Assembly: GCA_036346395.1 (NCBI GenBank)
Contig: CM070606.1
Span: forward strand, 14,866,915 to 14,930,914
Direction: 5' to 3'
From: Hsuehochloa calcarea
Lineage: Eukaryota > Streptophyta > Magnoliopsida > Poales > Poaceae
Length of the DNA: 64,000 nt
Position numbers and translations under genes: made by a program. The notes beneath the pieces are model-generated. The model was not told the DNA's origin, did no database searches, and worked only from the letters and a program-made list of their open reading frames with translations. Shown here one piece after another: positions 59,650-64,000 of the stretch. Positions within the stretch are counted from its first letter, which is position 1. The number at the start of each line of letters is the position of its first letter.

Positions 59650-60235
59650 CCATAGGGATAAATTACCCCTAACTCGCTTCTCAAGGTGGCAAACCTAGTT
59701 GGGTATAAAGGCTTGGTGAGGATATCAGCCAGTTGAGCCTCGGACTCCACAAAGTGTAGCACAATATCACCTTTCTTGACATGGTCTCTAAGGAAGTGAT
59801 AGCGAATATCTATCTACTTGGTCCTAGAGTGTTGCACAGGGTTCTTAGCAATATTAATGGCAGACATGTTATCACAGAAAAGGGGAACACTAGCAAAATT
59901 TAACCCATAATCCTTAATAGTGGTTACCATCCACAAGATCTGACTACAGCAACTAGCAGCAGCTACATATTCAGCTTTAGCAGTGGATTGTGTAACAAAA
60001 GACTGCTTCCTAGAAGACCAAGATACAAGAGAAGTGCCTAGGAAGTGACAAGTGCCTGAGGTACTCTTCCTATCAAGCCGACAGCGCGCAAAATTAGAAT
60101 CAGAAAACCCCCGAATGGACAATGATGACGAACAGGAATACCAGATGCCATACAGAAGGGTAGAGTGTAAATACCTGAATATGCGCTTAACGGCTTGGCG
60201 ATGGGAAGTCCTCGGAGACGCCTGAAACCTCGCAC
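59650..60235 (-). pseudogene. RNase H of copia 2
   Basis: Recognisable text is SIRGFSDSNFARCRLDRKST, SWSSRKQSFVTQSTAKAEYV and LFCDNMSAINIAKNPVQHSR. A TAG interrupts RTK/IDIRYHFLRDHV, and the end is VLHFVESEAQLADILTKPL. The start is in a different frame from RT because of a 56-bp duplication at 60231-60342. Confidence 0.88.
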
Positions 60236-60274
60236 GGAGGCAGACAGTGAAGTGGATGTCCGGTCTCGAGGCCG

Positions 60275-61417
60275 TCAGGTGCAGATCGCACGGAGGCAGA
60301 CAGTGAAGTGGATGTCCGGTCTCGAGGCCGTCAGGTGCAGAAGGGAACCGATCATACTGCGGTACTCGCGTTGATCCACGGCTTCTCCTTCCTCATCTGG
60401 ATCCAAAACAGTCGAAGTTGTCATGGGAGTGGAGATTGGCTTGCAGTCACCCATGTCGAAACGTTTAAGCAAGTCCTTAGTGTACTTCGTCTGATGGATG
60501 AAGATCCCTTCCTTGCATTGCGTAATTTGAAGCCCCAAAAAGTAATTAAGCTCTCCCATCATACTCATCTCAAATTCCCTGGACATAGCCTCAGAAAAGC
60601 TGGAAACAAGAGCATTAGAAGAACCACCAAATATAATATCATCAACGTAAATTTGAGCAAGCAGGAAGTCATTACCACGCCTAAGAACGAACAAAGTCTT
60701 GTCTACCTTACCCATCTCAAAGTCATTCTTAAGCACGAAGGTCTTAAGTCTATCATACAAGGCTTTGGATAGCTTGAACACATGATTTGGGTACTTGGGG
60801 TTCTCAAAGCCTGGGGGTTGTCTAAAATAAACTTCCTCCTCAATGAAACCGTTTAAAAAGGAACTTTTAACATCCATCTGATATAATATAAAGCCCTTAG
60901 ATGTAGCAAATACAAGCAGAATGCGAATGGCTTCTAGTGTAGCAACAAGAGCAAATATCTCATCAAAATCCAGCCCCTCAACTTGGCTAAAACCCTGAGC
61001 TACCAACCTAGCCTTGTTTCTAATTACAGAACTATCCTCATTTTGTTTGTTTTTGAAAACCCAGCGGGTTCCTATAACATTATGGTCACTAAGAGGTTCT
61101 ACTAGGTTCCAAACCTTATTCCTCTCGAAATTCTCTAATTCCTCATGCATGGCATTAACCCAGCTAGAATCCGATAAAGCATATGATATATCGCGGGGTT
61201 CAAAAGAAGCAACAAATGCAGAGTGAGAATAGAGATTTGGATCATTATACCTAGAGCGAGTGACTCGCTCATGGAGATTACCTATTATCTGATCCGGAGG
61301 GTGCTGCCTTTGAATGTGAAGTGGTGCACCCGGAGAGGAAAGCATTTCTTCAACCTCCGCAGGTACTGCTGATGATGAAGATGCAGCAGGAGCCTCATCT
61401 GAAGGCGAAGTAGTCAC
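60275..61417 (-). pseudogene. Reverse transcriptase of copia 2
   Basis: A 380-codon frame. Conserved copia RT blocks: SWVNAMHEELENFERNKVW, TRWVFKNKQ, NKARLVAQGFSQVEGLDFDE, MDVKSSFLNGFIEEEVYF and the catalytic IYVDDIIFGG. An internal deletion removes the GLKQAPRAWY segment (LSKALYDRLKTF is left), which should weaken or abolish activity. It ends out of frame after SRPDIHFTVCLRA. Confidence 0.92.
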
Positions 61418-61503
61418 AGCAGTTCTTGTGCTGGAATAGGAGCGTCAACAACAGCAGGTGGAAGAACATCAAATCCTTCATCATCTTCCTCTATGAATAT
61501 GCT

Positions 61504-62661
61504 CTATGTCACCTGTGTATCACCTGAAAGATCTGATCTAGCTCCAGGGCTAGTCTCATCAAAAGTGACATTGCATGTCTCCTGAACAAGATTAGTTTCA
61601 GCATTAAAAACCCGAAAACCCCTCGAGTGAGCAGGATAACCCAGAAATAAACCATCAAAAGTTCTTGACTCAAATTTATCTAGATTCTCTGTCTTCAGAA
61701 TAAAACATTTTGATACAAAGACTCGAAAGTGTGAGACATAGGGTTTTCTACAAAAACAAAGCTCATAAGCAGTCTTGCCCAAAGGTCTCACAAAGACACG
61801 ATTAGCAATATGACAAGCAGTAGCAACAGCTTCGGCCCAAAATATCCTCGGTGTGCTACACTCATCTAGCATCGTTCTAGCCATCTCGACCAGGGTCATG
61901 TTCTTCCTTTCCACAACGCCATTTTGTTGAGGGGCGTGTGGAGAAAAGAACTGATGCTCAATTCCACGCTCAGCACAAAAAGAAGCAAATGAGGCATTCT
62001 TGAACTCCGTGCCATTGTCACTGCGGATCGCTCTCAAGGCACCCAGAAGTTCAGAAGCCAAACGCAGAACAAGATCATGATAATAATCAAAAGCTTCATC
62101 CTTCGAAACAAGAAAGAACACCCAAGTGTATCTAGAAAAATCATCGACTATGACAAGAATGTACCATTTTCCACCAACATACCGAACCCTAGCAGGATCA
62201 ACAGTATCCATATGAAGCAACTGTCTCGGTCCGTCAGTCATGACTATAGTCACCGAAGGATGTGAGGCGGCAACTTGCTTGTCATGCCTACAGGGCACAC
62301 AAACAGCATCTTTGACGGCTTTGAGTTTAGGCAAACCTCTCATGAGCTCAATGTTGCTAACTCGCGTCATATGATCAAAACCAATGTGCCCCAAACGACG
62401 ATGCCAAAGCCAGAACTCAGAAGAAAATGATGAAATCAAGCATTTTAGAGAACCAGCAAGAGATTCAGAAAAGTCAGCTCCAAAAATACTAGCAACTCTA
62501 GTAATTCCAAAAACAAGCTCACCAGTTGAATCAAGCACCCGACAAGTATTTTTCTTAAATATAGTCTCATATCCATCATCAAGAAGTTGAGAGACAGAAA
62601 GCAAATTAAACATAAGTTTGTCCACAAGGGCGACGTTCTTGAGGATGAAGTTGTCGTTCAC
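61504..62661 (-). pseudogene. Integrase of copia 2
   Basis: A 385-codon frame. GAG pre-integrase and zinc-binding HHCC motifs (WHRRLGHIGFDHM, CVPCRHDKQ) are followed by the DDE core: first D in LLHMDTVDPAR (where relatives usually have a different residue pattern after the D), IVDDFSRYTWVFFL, SDNGTEFKN and PQQNGVVERKN. It ends with a TAG after TQVT. Homologous to plant copia integrases; whether it is active is unclear. Confidence 0.92.
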
Positions 62662-62669
62662 CCTGATTG

Positions 62670-62830
62670 ATCACGTTCCTTCAATCCACCCTTGTTTATC
62701 ATCTCCAAAGGTGATGAAATCATCACCTGTCGACCGCATGAAAGAGGCGAACCATCTTGAGTCTCCGGTCATGTGACGTGAACAGCCGGAGTCGACGAAC
62801 CATGTGTCCTTCCTCTTCCCGCGTAATCCT
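62670..62830 (-). pseudogene. Protease of copia 2
   Basis: The aspartic protease motif TWFVDSGCSRHMTG is at about 62760-62805, followed by ITFGDDKQG. An in-frame TGA then separates it from the integrase frame. Confidence 0.85.
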
Positions 62831-62894
62831 GAAAATCAATGAACAGAAGAACGATGTGTCTCAATACTGGGTTAGTTAAACAAGACTTAGGAAC

Positions 62895-64000
62895 CTAGTA
62901 CTGAGACACACGTCTGCGAGTAGTATGCAAAGCAGAAGTGTTATCCTTGATTTTATTTGAAGTTCTGTTATGAGCAATGTTTAAAGTAACATAAGAGGTA
63001 TCCTCAAGATAAGTATTTTCTTCTTTAAGATTAACACATGATTCATAGGTTATACCCTTAATGGCTCTAGCATATTTTTCCTTATATAAAGCAGTTTCAA
63101 GTTTAAGAGTTGGACATGAAGCACATGTAGAAGACTCAATACTGTCCTTAAGTTTGGCATATTTACCTCTAGCTGTTTCTAAGATATCTTTAACTTCATG
63201 TTTGCGTTCTAAGCAAAAAGTACAAAAACTAGGATCAACCACACCAAAAGCAACTAACTTGCTAGACTCTAAGCATTTTTCACATGGAGCAGATTTAACT
63301 TCAACAAGCTCAGCCATAGCATTTTCAAGTTGTTGCAAAGCAATATCATGAGCAGTTTGCAGTTTAGCAAATTCAGAGTGCAAAGCATGGCAGGATGAAC
63401 ATTCATCAGATTCAAGAGTCTTAGCATTTTCAAGTTCTAAAATCAAATTATCTACTTGTGACTCTAAATCCTTATTATTAGCCATGACAAACTCTAAAGC
63501 TTTATACTGACTCATGAGTTGCTCAAACATAGTTTCACATCTATCAGAAAGAACATCATAGGAAGGAGGTACCTCATTGTTGTCGTTGTCAACGGAGTCG
63601 GCTATGAAGCACAAGCCGGTGAAGTCCTTGGCCTTCCCTTTCTTCTTGCTTTGAGGGATCTCCTCCTCTTTGACCTCCACACTCCCGGAGTCAACATCGT
63701 TCAAGGATTGATCCTCAAAAGCGGTAAGCACCCGGTGAGCGGGCTTTGTCAGCTTGGCAGTATCAAACCTTGATTTGTTCCATTGAGGCTTCTTCCAAGC
63801 TGGCTTTCCCTCCTTGTGGTTGCTCTTACCTTTCAGCTTGGGGCAATTTGCCCGGATATGATTTAGCTCACCACATTCATAGCATGTCACGGTACCTTCT
63901 CGATTTCTATTTCTCATATTGTTGTAGACCCGTGTGACCTTTTTTACTATAAGAGCCAACTCAGCCTCAGAAAGACTCTCAAACTCCTCTTCATGGATTG
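62895..64000 (-). pseudogene. gag of copia 2 (C-terminal part; 5' beyond window)
   Basis: The frame is open to the window edge. A CX2CX4HX4C zinc knuckle (CYECGELNHIRANC, about 63843-63884) precedes a lysine-rich stretch and a long helical region with heptad-like leucines. That region carries four spaced CxxC motifs (CSSC, CEKC, CTFC, CASC). The coiled coil fits Sirevirus Gag. It ends in TAG at 62895-62897. Confidence 0.85.

Larger units (their letters stand above)
56069..64000 (-). mobile_element. Ty1/copia Sirevirus-type element (copia 2), 5' end beyond window
   Basis: Minus-strand element with 3' LTR 56069-57851, a spacer with several polypurine tracts, then RNase H, RT, integrase, protease and gag reading rightward to the window edge. 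Long coiled-coil Gag, spacer between pol and LTR, and repeated polypurine tracts fit the Sirevirus genus. It inserted into a tandem repeat of another LTR. Stops between gag and protease, protease and integrase, integrase and RT, and in RNase H show it is defective but younger-looking than copia 1. Confidence 0.92.

Noticed and set aside
59640..64000. Plus-strand frames over copia 2 (for example 60308-60772 and 63061-63351)
   Set aside because: They are antisense shadows of RT and gag.

Overview
The window looks like an intergenic-to-genic stretch of a grass nuclear genome, most likely Oryza or a close relative. Three things suggest this: nested Ty3/gypsy chromoviruses and Sirevirus-type Ty1/copia elements with long GC-rich LTRs, hAT debris, and one intron-rich plant gene with grass-like GC-rich flanks. 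No bacterial-type operon, tRNA, rRNA or CRISPR array was recognised.

Layout. Positions 1-20320 are a right-hand slice of a deep nest. A chromodomain gypsy element on the minus strand (element A1, 1-11559, outer 3' LTR cut by the window edge) sits in a copia element (copia 1, 11560-16695). Copia 1 sits in a long LTR (LTR E, 16696-20320), which abuts a truncated minus-strand LTR of another family ('family B', 20321-22136). That in turn interrupts an old chromovirus (element C, 22137-26777 in pieces). Element C also carries a solo family B LTR (23942-26084) with a perfect 5-bp target duplication. From 26778 a plus-strand LTR (LTR D) is split by a third family B solo LTR (27868-42334, target duplication GGTTT). 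That solo LTR was itself opened by a second copy of the chromovirus (element A2, 29183-41234, plus strand). A further minus-strand LTR (LTR F, 42464-46307) is split by a hAT-like DNA transposon (44589-45708, 8-bp target duplication).

The one convincing host gene is a phospholipase D of the delta type on the minus strand. It has ten coding exons between 52356 and 46800, a predicted 838 residues, a C2 domain and two HKD motifs, and probably a 5' UTR exon ending at 53718. All exons read through and join in phase. One intron appears to use a GC rather than GT donor. Upstream lie an AT-rich stretch, a broken fragment resembling a plant mobile-domain (Mutator-associated) protein, and a copia-type LTR with a 66-bp tandem repeat (55032-56068). 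A second Sirevirus-type element (copia 2, 56069 to beyond 64000, minus strand) has inserted into that repeat.

The retroelements do not act together as a system. Their genes are decayed copies with frameshifts and stops. The most unusual signals are (i) a ladder of consecutive short hairpins in family B LTRs, whose stems differ between copies yet still pair, (ii) an extra coding region upstream of gag shared by elements A1 and A2, (iii) duplications anchored exactly on LTR termini, and (iv) a 29-bp minisatellite ordered in 87-bp units inside LTR E.
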